57,155 nucleotides of DNA from Sulfurirhabdus autotrophica (GCF_004346685.1 NZ_SMCO01000002.1:184940-242094), one strand, 5' to 3'. Positions 1 through 9,121 are shown, counted from the stretch's first letter. Numbers and translations are program-made. Notes: generated by a model not told the origin, from the sequence alone.

Positions 1-1116
1 ATTCACCTGGAAACCACACATAGCGGTCTGACCATCAAATACCGTATCGATGGCGTCCTTTCTTCCGTAGGTTCTGCACAGGGATTGGAGCAGGCAGACC
101 AGATCATCTCCCGCATTAAAGTCATGTCTGAACTAGACATTGCCGAACGCCGCATACCACAGGATGGCCGTTTCAAAATTGCAATGCAAGGCAGGGAGAT
201 CGATTTCCGGGTTTCGATAATGCCCAGCATCTTTGGCGAAGATGCAGTGCTGCGTGTGTTGGACAAACAAGCCCTGGCTGATCAAGTCAAAGGGTTGCGA
301 CTGGATTATCTGGGGCTGGATGATCTCACTATCTCGCAAATGCGTCGGCTCTACAATGAACCTTACGGCATGGTATTGGTTACCGGCCCAACGGGAAGCG
401 GCAAAACAACCACTCTTTATGCAGCAATTTCGGAAATCAACCACGGCCTGGACAAAATCATCACCATTGAAGACCCGGTAGAATACCAATTGGCTGGCGT
501 ATTGCAAATTCCCGTGAACGAGAAAAAAGGTCTGACGTTTGCCCGAGGCCTGCGCTCCATTCTGCGTCATGACCCGGACAAAATCATGGTAGGTGAAATA
601 CGTGATCCAGAAACCGCACAAATTGCAGTACAGGCAGCACTTACAGGACATTTGGTATTCACGACAGTCCATGCCAATAGCAGCCTGGATGTGATTGGCC
701 GATTTTTACACATGCAAGTTGATCCATACAGTTTCGTCACCGCGCTCAACGGCATTCTTGCCCAGCGACTGGTAAGGGTAAACTGCCCTCATTGCGCTGC
801 ACCCGACACACCAGATGCGCAACTTCTGGCAGACTCCGGCCTTACACCAGAAGAAACTGCTGGATATACCTTTCGCAGTGGATTGGGATGCGGGCAATGC
901 CGAGGTTCCGGCTACAAAGGACGGAAGGCAATAGCAGAACTATTGAATCTGAATGATGAAATCCGGGAACTGATCGTAGCCCGCGAACCTATTCGGCGCA
1001 TCAAGGAAGCGGCCAGAAAAAACGGCACACGCTTCTTGCGTGAATCAGCGCTGGATCTGGTAGCCAAAGGTGAAACCACGTTACAGGAGGTGAACCGTGT
1101 TACCTTTGTGGCGTGA
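1..1116 (+). CDS. GspE/PilB-family secretion ATPase (5' end outside window)
   Basis: The reading frame is open from the first base, so the N-terminus lies upstream; 371 residues are visible. It is the C-terminal motor half of a type II secretion or type IV pilus assembly ATPase, a cytoplasmic hexamer that powers pseudopilus extension. Visible signs are the Walker A motif GPTGSGKTTT, the Asp box around IITIEDPVEY, the Walker B region IMVGEIRDPETA, the His box TVHANSS, and a tetracysteine zinc site (CPHC, then CGQC). It opens a run of eight + strand genes and overlaps the next gene by 20 bases, so the two are probably translated as a unit. The neighbours (PilM/N/O-like, secretin, GspG-like) fit a complete machine whose inner-membrane platform protein GspF/PilC would be expected upstream, outside the window. 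Family is certain; exact subtype is not. Confidence 0.93.
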   Translation: MHLETTHSGLTIKYRIDGVLSSVGSAQGLEQADQIISRIKVMSELDIAERRIPQDGRFKIAMQGREIDFRVSIMPSIFGEDAVLRVLDKQALADQVKGLRLDYLGLDDLTISQMRRLYNEPYGMVLVTGPTGSGKTTTLYAAISEINHGLDKIITIEDPVEYQLAGVLQIPVNEKKGLTFARGLRSILRHDPDKIMVGEIRDPETAQIAVQAALTGHLVFTTVHANSSLDVIGRFLHMQVDPYSFVTALNGILAQRLVRVNCPHCAAPDTPDAQLLADSGLTPEETAGYTFRSGLGCGQCRGSGYKGRKAIAELLNLNDEIRELIVAREPIRRIKEAARKNGTRFLRESALDLVAKGETTLQEVNRVTFVA

Positions 1117-1921
1117 TCAACTTCGCATTGGCATAGCGCCAGACAGATTGATTCTGGTCAGAATCGGCAAAGGCTTGCGCCCGAAAATCACAGAAAAACA
1201 GGTAGTGAAATGCCCTCCACAATCTGACCATCATTGGGAATCCCCCCTTAACGTATTGGCTAAATGTTTAACAGAACCAAAATGGCAAAACGCCAATGCT
1301 TCAGTCATTGTGTCCAATCACTTCGTTCGCTACCAAATCGTACCCTGGAGCCCCGATATCACCGGAGAACAGGAGCAAACTGCTTTTGTAAAACATTGCT
1401 TCACTAAAGTTTACGGTGAATCCACCAATAACTGGGCGCTTAGTTACAGTGAGAGTCCAGCTGGCTCCCCGGGTATAGCCAGTGCAATTGACCAGCCATT
1501 ATTGGATAGCCTCAAAAAAACCGCGTTATTGGGCAAATTACGTTTGCATTCAGTGCAACCTTATCTGATGCCAGCCTTCAACCAGAACCGCCAGCTATTC
1601 AAAGCAGGCTCGGCATGGCTGGTTATTCTTGAGAAAGAAAAATTATGTATTTCTCTTTTTCACGAACAAAAATGGCAAAGCATCAGCACCAAACTGATCG
1701 AAAAAGATGACTGGGCGTCGGAACTGCCTTTTCTGCTTGATCGCCTTTGGCGCCTGACAAATCTGGACAACCCGCCCAGCAAGGTGTTTCTGATAGCGCC
1801 AGGCCAGCAGCTAACTTTACCTCGCAAGGATAAATGGGTCATGCAACAACTATTACCCAAAGCACAATTTGGACTCTCATCCAAAGATATAACCCGGTAC
1901 GCTTTGGTTATGGAAAATTAG
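1097..1921 (+). CDS. PilM/GspL-like assembly protein
   Basis: A 274-residue protein without clear membrane segments. Its place between a GspE ATPase and PilN/PilO-like genes is the standard position of PilM or of the cytoplasmic part of GspL, actin-like (ASKHA) proteins that link the ATPase to the inner-membrane ring. The sequence is weakly conserved and I recognise no strict motif; a fold search would be needed. The start ATG lies inside the end of the ATPase gene (20-base overlap), preceded by the AGGAGG-like sequence ttacaggaggtgaacc, although that site would also suit a GTG at 1097. The call rests mainly on gene order, with modest sequence support. Confidence 0.6.
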   Translation: MLPLWRDQLRIGIAPDRLILVRIGKGLRPKITEKQVVKCPPQSDHHWESPLNVLAKCLTEPKWQNANASVIVSNHFVRYQIVPWSPDITGEQEQTAFVKHCFTKVYGESTNNWALSYSESPAGSPGIASAIDQPLLDSLKKTALLGKLRLHSVQPYLMPAFNQNRQLFKAGSAWLVILEKEKLCISLFHEQKWQSISTKLIEKDDWASELPFLLDRLWRLTNLDNPPSKVFLIAPGQQLTLPRKDKWVMQQLLPKAQFGLSSKDITRYALVMEN

Positions 1922-1925
1922 ACTG

Positions 1926-2459
1926 GTGCGCGCTCTTTCTCTCGATTATCTGCAGACCAAAACCACCTCAGCCCTGACTGGTTTCTTGCTATTACTCATT
2001 GGCATTTCAGCAGCGGTCACGATAGGCCTGCAATTTCGTACCCTTAACACTGCACTATCTGCTGCTGAAGAAAATGCCGGACACCTCGAAAAACTGGTGC
2101 AAAAAAACAGTGGCATCAATACTCAAACCAAGCTCTCGCCAGAAGCAATGGAAGAAGCAAAGCAGGCCAACGCAACCCTGCAGAAACTTGCCTTACCCTG
2201 GGAAGGCCTTTTCAAGTCGCTGGAATCATCCAACCCCGATACCATTGCGCTACTGGCCATACAGCCAGACGCTGGCAAACAGGTAATGAAACTCAATGGG
2301 GAAGCGAAAGATTTGAATGCAATGCTGGATTACATTAAGCAGCTTCAACAGGATAAAATATTGGCAAATATTTCCTTGCTTACTCATGAAATAAGCCAGC
2401 GTGACCCAGAAAAACCCGTTCGATTTACCTTAAGTGCAACATGGAGAACACAACCATGA
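1926..2459 (+). CDS. PilN-like inner-membrane assembly protein
   Basis: 177 residues with a short cytoplasmic N-terminus, one membrane segment (about residues 16-34, ALTGFLLLLIGISAAVTIG), then a coiled-coil-prone periplasmic region. This is the architecture of PilN/fimbrial assembly proteins, which pair with PilO and bind PilM through the N-terminal tail. The start is GTG at 1926, four bases after the stop of the previous gene. The stop overlaps the next start as ATGA (2456-2459), which implies translational coupling and fixes the start of the PilO-like gene. Sequence identity to characterised PilN is not obvious; topology and order support the call. Confidence 0.65.
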   Translation: MRALSLDYLQTKTTSALTGFLLLLIGISAAVTIGLQFRTLNTALSAAEENAGHLEKLVQKNSGINTQTKLSPEAMEEAKQANATLQKLALPWEGLFKSLESSNPDTIALLAIQPDAGKQVMKLNGEAKDLNAMLDYIKQLQQDKILANISLLTHEISQRDPEKPVRFTLSATWRTQP

Positions 2460-3007
2460 AAGCATGGATATGGTCAGTCAAACGATTACTGAGCCGCGCC
2501 GGCTGGATGGGGATTGTTGGGATTACACTCATCGCGTTCAGCGGGGCTTTTTATCTGTCTTCTGTCGTTCCAGAGCAAAATCGTCTTGAGCAACTCAAAC
2601 TGGAATCCACCTCACTTCGTCATCGCGCACAAGTTGCCTTGAGCAATGGTGGCATAGGCAAAGCAAACAATACCGAAACGCAACTGGCTGCATACTACCG
2701 GTTTTTCCCTCAAGCAATTGATAAAAATGACTGGCTTGCAAAAATATACAGCGCAGCTGAACACCAGCAATTGGTGCTGGAAACGGGAGAATACCGTTTC
2801 ATCCCTGATCAAAACAAAAAGCTTTCTCGATACCAAATTATCCTGCCATTAAAAGGTACTTATCCACAAATTCGAAAATTCGCAAACGAAGTACTGACTG
2901 AAGTCCCGGTTGCGGCGATAGATGACATCAGTTTTAAGCGCGAAACCATTGGAGCGGCTTCGCTGGACGCTCGTATAAAACTGACATTATATTTTGGAGC
3001 CCCTTGA
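2456..3007 (+). CDS. PilO/GspM-like assembly protein
   Basis: 183 residues with one N-terminal membrane segment (about residues 18-38) followed by a coiled coil and a small ferredoxin-like periplasmic domain (ending near ARIKLTLYF). This is the PilO/GspM plan: a bitopic protein that dimerises with PilN and shapes the periplasmic alignment complex. ATG at 2456 was chosen because it has a Shine-Dalgarno (ggag, 8 bases upstream) and overlaps the PilN stop as ATGA; an in-frame ATG at 2441 would extend it by five residues. The stop overlaps the next start by one base (TGATG). Confidence 0.68.
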   Translation: MKAWIWSVKRLLSRAGWMGIVGITLIAFSGAFYLSSVVPEQNRLEQLKLESTSLRHRAQVALSNGGIGKANNTETQLAAYYRFFPQAIDKNDWLAKIYSAAEHQQLVLETGEYRFIPDQNKKLSRYQIILPLKGTYPQIRKFANEVLTEVPVAAIDDISFKRETIGAASLDARIKLTLYFGAP

Positions 3008-3528
3008 TGGCAGTTCCAAAAACAACTCGCTGGATTCTCATTTCAACTGCGCTGCTGCTCACGCTTGGGGCTGTTTTCTGGGTCAGCAATCAGGAAGAAT
3101 CTGCGACAGCCAAAAATGAATTTACGCTTTCAACCCACGCAAAAACCACTTCAAAAAAACATAATGACTCCGTAGAGTCAACTAACGTGATTCAACTTGA
3201 TAAACTGAATAGATCATCGCTCGATGCACATGCTGATTTGAATGATATTTTCAAGGGCAAGTCCTGGTATGTGCCACCACCTCCTCCCAAACCGCAGCCT
3301 CCACCACCGCCTTCTGCACCACCGCTTCCCTATACCTATATGGGTAAACTGATAGACGGTGGAAAACTTAGCATTTTCCTGAGCAAGCAGGATCGAAATT
3401 TTATTATCAAGGAAGGGGATACTCTGGAAGGTATGTATCGCGTGGAAAGTATTACTCCTTCAAACATTACCCTTACCTATATTCCGCTCAACATCAAGCA
3501 GATCATGCAAATCGGAGAAATGAATTGA
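3007..3528 (+). CDS. PilP/GspC-like periplasmic linker protein, proline-rich
   Basis: 173 residues: an N-terminal membrane anchor (about residues 8-25), a low-complexity linker, a dense proline stretch near residues 90-108, and a compact C-terminal domain with the pattern YMGKLIDGGKLSIFLS and DRNFIIKEGDTL. That last domain resembles the homology region of GspC/PilP proteins, which bridge the inner-membrane complex to the secretin. The gene lies between PilO and the secretin, exactly where PilP sits in pilus operons. The start overlaps the PilO stop by one base and the stop overlaps the secretin start (TTGA). The domain match is recalled from family patterns and not tested. Confidence 0.62.
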   Translation: MAVPKTTRWILISTALLLTLGAVFWVSNQEESATAKNEFTLSTHAKTTSKKHNDSVESTNVIQLDKLNRSSLDAHADLNDIFKGKSWYVPPPPPKPQPPPPPSAPPLPYTYMGKLIDGGKLSIFLSKQDRNFIIKEGDTLEGMYRVESITPSNITLTYIPLNIKQIMQIGEMN

Positions 3529-5861
3529 AATTGAATGTATGTAACCGCTGCTGGCTAGTTTTATCTCTGATTACCTTGCTCATTTCAGGATGCGCAGGCG
3601 AAAAGGCTTTCCGTGATGGCAAAAGTTTATTGGCCGAAAGCAAGATTGAAGAGGGATTAGCGCAATTAGAAACTGCTACCAAAGAAGATCCGAAAAATAT
3701 TGAGTACCGTGCCTATCTTCACCGTGAGCGCTTGAATCAGGTAAATCGATTATTGTTGCAGGCGGACAGCCTACGCACTGCCGGACAATACGATGAAGCC
3801 GAAAAAATGTTCACTCGTGTTCAAAAAATCGATAAAGAAAACAAACGTGCAGCGGATGGATTGCAACAATTACAAAATGATCGAAAACATAATGTCGAGT
3901 TCAATAAGGCAAATGAGCAATTCACGGCAGGCAACATTGATGCATCTCAATCTATTGTTCGCGCAATATTAGCTGAAGATCCCAGCCATCTGCCCAGTTT
4001 AAAACTACAACGCGCAATTGACGACCAACAAAAGCAAAGTGTGATATCCAATCCACCGCTTGCCTCCGGCCTCAAAAAACCGATCACCTTAGAGTTTCGT
4101 GATGCCAATATGCGCTCGGTTTTTGAAGTTATTTCACGCACTTCAGGCATTAATTTTATTTTTGATAAAGACGTACGTCCAGACCTGAAAGCAACGGTAT
4201 ACGTCAAAAATTCGTCTATCGAAAATGTCATTAATTTACTGCTCATCACCAATCAACTGGAAAAACGTATTCTCAGTGAAAACACCCTGCTGATCTATCC
4301 GAACACACCAGCCAAGGCAAAAGACTATCAGGAACTAGTTGTTAAAAGCTTTTACCTGGCGAATGCCGACGTGAAGCAAACTTTAAACATGATTAAAACC
4401 ATGCTTAAAACACGCGATGTATTTATAGATGAAAAGCTTAACTTACTGATGATGCGTGATACGCCTGAAGTTATTCGTCTCGCAGAGAAACTGATTACAG
4501 CTCAGGATATGGCCGAACCTGAAGTGATGCTGGAAGTAGAAGTACTGGAGGTTAAACGTTCCAAATTGACTGAATTGGGCATTCAATACCCCAACCAGTT
4601 CACTGTGTTGAACTTAACAAATTCCAACACGGTAACTACATCTGCAGGATCTATTGTTGCCACCACGCCCAGTGTAGTGGCCAGCCAGCTTACTGTCGAA
4701 AGCCTGAAAACACTGAACGCCGGTAAAATCGGAATATCCAGCCCTGTGCTCAATCTCAGAAAAGAAGACAGCGACACAAACATTTTGGCGAACCCACGCA
4801 TTCGCGTAAAAAATCGTGAAAAAGCCAAAATTCATATTGGTGACAAAGTGCCCGTCATCACCACCACCAGCACCGCCAATGTGGGAATCTCTGAATCTGT
4901 GAGCTATCTGGATATTGGACTGAAACTGGATGTAGAACCTAACATTTTCCTTGAAAACGAAGTAGGCATTAAAGTCGGACTGGAAGTCAGTAATATCGTG
5001 CGCGAGATCAAGAGCAGCACAGGCACGCTGACCTATCAGGTCGGAACTCGTAATGCCGTAACCAATCTCAGATTGAAAGATGGTGAAACCCAGGCACTCG
5101 CAGGGCTCATTAACGATGAAGATCGTGCCAGTGCAAGCAAGATACCGGGTTTAGGTGATCTGCCTTTGTTCGGGCATTTGTTTTCAAGTCATCGTGACGA
5201 GCATTCCAAAACCGAAATTATATTGCTGATCACCCCGCATATCGTACGCAATCTGGTACGACCTGACTCAGATATTACTGAATTTACTTCAGGCACAGAA
5301 ACCAGCATTGGCGCAGCGCCTCTTTTCCTGGGCACCGCCACACCCAAAACTGACAAGGCCCCTTCTGGCCAGCCTGTTATCAGTCTTTCCAGCCCGCCAA
5401 AAGGTGTATCTACAACAAATCCCGCTGCGAATCAAGCAACTACTGGCATACCGGTTCAACTCGGATTGATTGCCCCTCCACAGGCTAATATTGGGAAGGA
5501 ATTTGTCGTAAACGTCAGTGCGGCTGCATTTAATAACGTTAAACAAACTTCCTTTGAGGTGGTCTATGACCCGGCAAAACTGGAAGTCACTAAAGTTCAG
5601 GCAGGCAATTTCCTGGAACAGGATGGTCAACCAACCGACTTCACGCACACTGGAGAAGGTTCTGGCTACTTACGACTCAATTTTGATCGCGAAGCACCCG
5701 TAAATGGTAGTGGAAACCTTGCCATCATTTACATGCGGCCATTACCCGGAAAAACTGGGCCTACGTCACTCAGCATTTCCAATCCGGAAGTGGCTGACAT
5801 GACAGGGAATCCTGTAAAAAGCAGCGCCACGCCTCCGCGCCCATTAATGATAGTGCCCTGA
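3525..5861 (+). CDS. Secretin (GspD/PilQ family) lipoprotein with C-terminal cohesin-like domain
   Basis: 778 residues forming the outer-membrane pore of the machine. A lipoprotein signal peptide ends at LISGC (Cys near residue 23). TPR-like repeats follow (about 30-170), then the N0/STN domain (about 187-258, ITLEFRDANMRSVFEVISRT), an N1-type domain (to about 345), and the secretin barrel (about 395-580, with ILANPRIRVKNREKAKI and GLGDLPLFGHLF). A Pro/Thr/Ser linker then leads to a cohesin-like beta domain (about 640-778, with SFEVVYDPAKLEV and LNFDRE). The start is TTG at 3525 with ggag 7 bases upstream, overlapping the previous stop as TTGA. The TPR front end and cohesin tail are not part of classical GspD or PilQ; the tail would be exposed either in the periplasm or at the surface. 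Confidence 0.88.
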   Translation: MKLNVCNRCWLVLSLITLLISGCAGEKAFRDGKSLLAESKIEEGLAQLETATKEDPKNIEYRAYLHRERLNQVNRLLLQADSLRTAGQYDEAEKMFTRVQKIDKENKRAADGLQQLQNDRKHNVEFNKANEQFTAGNIDASQSIVRAILAEDPSHLPSLKLQRAIDDQQKQSVISNPPLASGLKKPITLEFRDANMRSVFEVISRTSGINFIFDKDVRPDLKATVYVKNSSIENVINLLLITNQLEKRILSENTLLIYPNTPAKAKDYQELVVKSFYLANADVKQTLNMIKTMLKTRDVFIDEKLNLLMMRDTPEVIRLAEKLITAQDMAEPEVMLEVEVLEVKRSKLTELGIQYPNQFTVLNLTNSNTVTTSAGSIVATTPSVVASQLTVESLKTLNAGKIGISSPVLNLRKEDSDTNILANPRIRVKNREKAKIHIGDKVPVITTTSTANVGISESVSYLDIGLKLDVEPNIFLENEVGIKVGLEVSNIVREIKSSTGTLTYQVGTRNAVTNLRLKDGETQALAGLINDEDRASASKIPGLGDLPLFGHLFSSHRDEHSKTEIILLITPHIVRNLVRPDSDITEFTSGTETSIGAAPLFLGTATPKTDKAPSGQPVISLSSPPKGVSTTNPAANQATTGIPVQLGLIAPPQANIGKEFVVNVSAAAFNNVKQTSFEVVYDPAKLEVTKVQAGNFLEQDGQPTDFTHTGEGSGYLRLNFDREAPVNGSGNLAIIYMRPLPGKTGPTSLSISNPEVADMTGNPVKSSATPPRPLMIVP

Positions 5862-5868
5862 AAGCCTT

Positions 5869-6351
5869 ATGCTGTTATCGTCCCAAAAAAAAGGATTCAC
5901 GCTTATTGAACTGGTGATCACCATTGCGATTGTTGCCATACTCGCAACGGTTGCACTGCCGTTAACATCATTAACTGTACAGCGGAGCAAAGAACAGGAA
6001 TTACAGGCATCCCTGAGACAAATTCGTGATGCCATCGATGCCTACAAGCAAGCGGTAGATGACAAACGTATTATAAAAGCGGCTGATGAATCAGGTTATC
6101 CAAAATCACTGGAGACATTAGTTGAAGGTGTAGTCGACGCAAAAAGCGCCAATAAGGAAATGATCTATTTTTTGAGACGAATTCCACGGGACCCCTTATC
6201 CAAAAACCCGAATGCAACGGCGTCAGAAACCTGGGGCAAGCGCAGTTACAAAAGCCCTCCTGATGCTCCCCAGGAAGGCGAAGATATTTATGATGTCTAT
6301 TCACTATCGAGTGGCACTGGATTAAACGGCATTGCATACAGGGAATGGTAA
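5869..6351 (+). CDS. GspG-like pseudopilin 1
   Basis: 160 residues with a type III (prepilin) signal: a seven-residue basic leader, then G|FTLIELVITIAIVAIL with Gly at -1, Phe at +1 and Glu at +5. A prepilin peptidase would cleave it, and the hydrophobic helix would pack in the pseudopilus core. The soluble part has the GspG-type end (DIYDVYSLSSG). It begins seven bases after the secretin stop and is followed two bases later by a second pseudopilin, so both belong to the same operon. Major-pseudopilin family membership is clear; which of the two is the main subunit cannot be told. Confidence 0.88.
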   Translation: MLLSSQKKGFTLIELVITIAIVAILATVALPLTSLTVQRSKEQELQASLRQIRDAIDAYKQAVDDKRIIKAADESGYPKSLETLVEGVVDAKSANKEMIYFLRRIPRDPLSKNPNATASETWGKRSYKSPPDAPQEGEDIYDVYSLSSGTGLNGIAYREW

Positions 6352-6353
6352 CC

Positions 6354-6737
6354 ATGCCAAAAAAATCTAAACACAATGCTTTTACCTTGATTGAGCTGCT
6401 GGTCGTGATGGCCATCATCGCTACTTTGCTCAGTATTGCTGTACCCCGCTACTTCCATAGCCTGGAAAAATCCAAAGAAGCCATTTTGAAGGAAGATCTA
6501 AACATCATGCGTGATGCGATAGACAAATACTATGGAGATAAAGGAAAGTACCCTGACTCACTAGAGGATCTCGTCAGCAAAAAATATATCCGTAAAATCC
6601 CGCCTGACCCGATCACGGAAAGCGAAGCCACTTGGGTTGTCATTCCGCCAGAGGATGCCGAAAAAGGGGGGGTATATGATATCCAGAGCGGAGCGCCGGG
6701 AAACAGTCGGGACGGGTCACCCTATAATACTTGGTAA
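6354..6737 (+). CDS. GspG-like pseudopilin 2 (Ala at -1 of the cleavage site)
   Basis: 127 residues with the prepilin core FTLIELLVVMAIIATLL and Glu at +5, but the residue before the cleavage point is Ala (KHNA|F) where Gly is nearly universal. The mature part has the GspG pattern DSLEDLVSKKYIRKIPPDPI and ends in Trp, like pseudopilin 1. ATG at 6354 is preferred over the in-frame ATG at 6345 because ggga lies 9 bases upstream of it. It is the last gene of the + strand operon; the next gene is convergent, 48 bases away. Weak or slow processing is possible from the -1 substitution, as Ala is tolerated by some prepilin peptidases. Confidence 0.85.
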   Translation: MPKKSKHNAFTLIELLVVMAIIATLLSIAVPRYFHSLEKSKEAILKEDLNIMRDAIDKYYGDKGKYPDSLEDLVSKKYIRKIPPDPITESEATWVVIPPEDAEKGGVYDIQSGAPGNSRDGSPYNTW

Positions 6738-6785
6738 ATACTCAATAAACATGTGTTAGCCTATTTTTCCAGCACATTGGAAGTG

Positions 6786-9017
6786 CTATTGCGGCCCTAA
6801 AACCCGCAATAATTCTTCCAATGTCGTCAAACCTTGATTTACCTTATTAAAACCGTCTTCAATTAACGTAGAGGTACCTAACTTTCGCGCAAGGTTGTTT
6901 ATTTCCAGGATTGTCGCACCACTTGCAATGAGATGGCGCATTTCGTCATTGGGCACCAGCACTTCATATAAACCTATTCTGCCTTTATAACCACTGCCGT
7001 TACAATGCCCACAACCTTTCCCCTTGGAAGCAGTGACGCTTTCCTGCCTGAATAATGGCCCAAGGCGTGCCATAAGCGCTTGATCTGGTAAATCAGGTAC
7101 GCGACAATGATCGCAGATTTTCCGGACCAGCCTTTGTGCAATCACGCCTTCCAAAGCAGTCGCCACTACATAGGGTTTCAGGCCCAAGTCAAACAGGCGT
7201 GAAATAGTTGCAACGGCCGAATTGGTGTGCAGCGTGGAAAATACCAGGTGACCAGTAAGGGCAGCATGAAATGCCACTTCGCCAGTCTCATAATCACGGA
7301 TTTCTCCCAACAGAATTACGTCTGGATCCTGCCGCAGGATAGAGCGTAAAACAACAGGAAAGGTCAACCCGATCTTCTCTTTGATCAGCACTTGACCAGC
7401 TTGATCCATATAATATTCCACCGGATCTTCGATGGTGACATAATTTTTAGTCGGCGATGCATTGTGCTGCAACAAGGCATAAAGCGTGGTGGTTTTACCA
7501 CTTCCAGTGGGGCCGGTTGTAAGAATCAATCCCTGGGGTTTATCAACCATATTCAGGACCTTCACCAAGTCCGACTTGGAAAACCCTAACCCCTCCAGGC
7601 CAACAATGGCTGAATTGCGATCAAGAATACGCATTACAACCTTTTCGCCATTGATAGTCGGTAGCGTTGAGATACGCAAATCCACTATACGCATTGGGGT
7701 TTTAACCGTGATACGACCATCTTGCGGTCTGCGCCGCTCGCTGATATCCAGCTCCGACATGACTTTAAGCCGTGAAACCAGTGACTGGTGCAAATGATGT
7801 GGAATATTAATTTTGTCCACCAGCACCCCGTCTATTCGATAACGTACTACGACACTCTTGGTGCGAGGCTGAATATGAATATCACTAGCGCCCAAACGGA
7901 TCGCTTCCAGCATAACCGCATTTAACAAGCGGATTGCAGGTGGTTCATCGGTGCCGCGCAGCAATTCATCGAGTGATGCGTTATCTTCTTCCTCTATGAC
8001 AACTTCAATTCCTTCATAGGGATCAGGGCTGGAAACCAACGTTTCCAGTTCTTTAAAATCTATTTCTTCTGCACCGTACACCTCTGCGAGCTTGCTCTTG
8101 ATAGCGGCCACATTAGCCATCACAGGCTGGATTTCCAGTCCGGAAACAAAGCGTAAGTCATCAATCAGTCCGGTATCCATAGGGTCTGCTACTGCCAGCA
8201 GCAAACGTTTTCCCTCCAGTCTGAGCGGCACGACCAGTTGCCGTTCACAAAAACTGTGAGGCACAAGGGAAGCCACGGTAGGATCCACCTGAAATTCGGC
8301 AAGAGAAACTTCCTCAACCAGCAAATCCTTGCGCAAAATATCGCGGATGGTTTTTTCTGATACCCAATCATGCTCTAGCAGCAGCTTGATCATGGGTTCC
8401 TTCCGTTGCTGCTGCAACCGATACAGTTCCTGGACCTGCTGACTATTCAGCAAATTGCGTTTATTGAGCATGATGGCGAGCTGACTGCGATTGGTAACAG
8501 TCAGTTTGGAAAGCGCAGAAATTTCATTTGATTTCTGCGCGTTGTCTTTCTGCAGTGCTTTGTTTTTCTGAATCAGATCGTACTGTTCCAATGCCAATCC
8601 GACTGTGATGCGAAGATCATCATCATTCCAGGGTTTCAGAATGAATTTATACACGGCACCTTCATTGATGGCACCCATCACCGCTCCAGTGTCCGCATGG
8701 CCGGTCAACATAATTCGTATCATGTCCGGATGCAACGCTTTGGCCTGTTTCAGCAAATCTGCGCCATTCATGACCGGCATCATATAATCGGAGATCATGA
8801 GTTGAAACGGTTCTTTACTTAGCAGTTCAAGCGCTTCCAAACCATTTGGAGCAGTAACGACCGTATAATTTTCCTGGCGAAAAACCCGCTGCAATGCTTT
8901 TAGCACATTTGGCTCATCATCGACCAAAAGAATCCGGTAACCTGCTGATTTAGGCAATTCATGTTCTTGATCTTTATCAGGCGCACTACCTGTAAATAAG
9001 GATGCGTAACGAGTCAT
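6786..9017 (-). CDS. Receiver domain fused to PilB/GspE-type ATPase
   Basis: 743 residues. Residues 27-140 are a response-regulator receiver: DD at 33-34, phospho-acceptor Asp77 in ISDYMMP, Lys128 in the KPW motif. Residues about 175-315 resemble two MshEN repeats, the c-di-GMP/nucleotide-binding front end of PilB/MshE, but the RLG signature reads QLA. From about 355 comes the assembly ATPase: Walker A GPTGSGKTTT (502-511), Asp box TIEDPVEY, Walker B DVILLGEIRD, His box STLHTNS, and zinc Cys pairs CDHC and CGHC. The start ATG has AGGA 7 bases upstream. It points toward the pseudopilin operon and ends a long - strand signalling array. The simplest reading is a pilus extension motor gated by phosphorylation. 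Such fusions are rare relative to plain PilB, which always starts with the MshEN region. Confidence 0.92.
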   Translation of the reverse strand: MTRYASLFTGSAPDKDQEHELPKSAGYRILLVDDEPNVLKALQRVFRQENYTVVTAPNGLEALELLSKEPFQLMISDYMMPVMNGADLLKQAKALHPDMIRIMLTGHADTGAVMGAINEGAVYKFILKPWNDDDLRITVGLALEQYDLIQKNKALQKDNAQKSNEISALSKLTVTNRSQLAIMLNKRNLLNSQQVQELYRLQQQRKEPMIKLLLEHDWVSEKTIRDILRKDLLVEEVSLAEFQVDPTVASLVPHSFCERQLVVPLRLEGKRLLLAVADPMDTGLIDDLRFVSGLEIQPVMANVAAIKSKLAEVYGAEEIDFKELETLVSSPDPYEGIEVVIEEEDNASLDELLRGTDEPPAIRLLNAVMLEAIRLGASDIHIQPRTKSVVVRYRIDGVLVDKINIPHHLHQSLVSRLKVMSELDISERRRPQDGRITVKTPMRIVDLRISTLPTINGEKVVMRILDRNSAIVGLEGLGFSKSDLVKVLNMVDKPQGLILTTGPTGSGKTTTLYALLQHNASPTKNYVTIEDPVEYYMDQAGQVLIKEKIGLTFPVVLRSILRQDPDVILLGEIRDYETGEVAFHAALTGHLVFSTLHTNSAVATISRLFDLGLKPYVVATALEGVIAQRLVRKICDHCRVPDLPDQALMARLGPLFRQESVTASKGKGCGHCNGSGYKGRIGLYEVLVPNDEMRHLIASGATILEINNLARKLGTSTLIEDGFNKVNQGLTTLEELLRVLGPQ

Positions 9018-9121
9018 TCAGTTTCCTGCACAAAGTTTTATACATTATGTTTACGCTACTATGGTTCAGCACGCAACTTAAGCTACCCTTCTTAATAACC
9101 TGAACGGAAAAAACAAGATCA

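Noticed and set aside
133-672. A 179-codon open frame on the - strand
   Set aside because: It is antisense to the GspE-type ATPase, whose motifs are intact; the antisense product has no domain.
6738-6785. A terminator between the convergent pseudopilin and receiver-PilB genes
   Set aside because: The AGCAC/GTGCT stem is only 5 bp and no T-tract follows in either direction.
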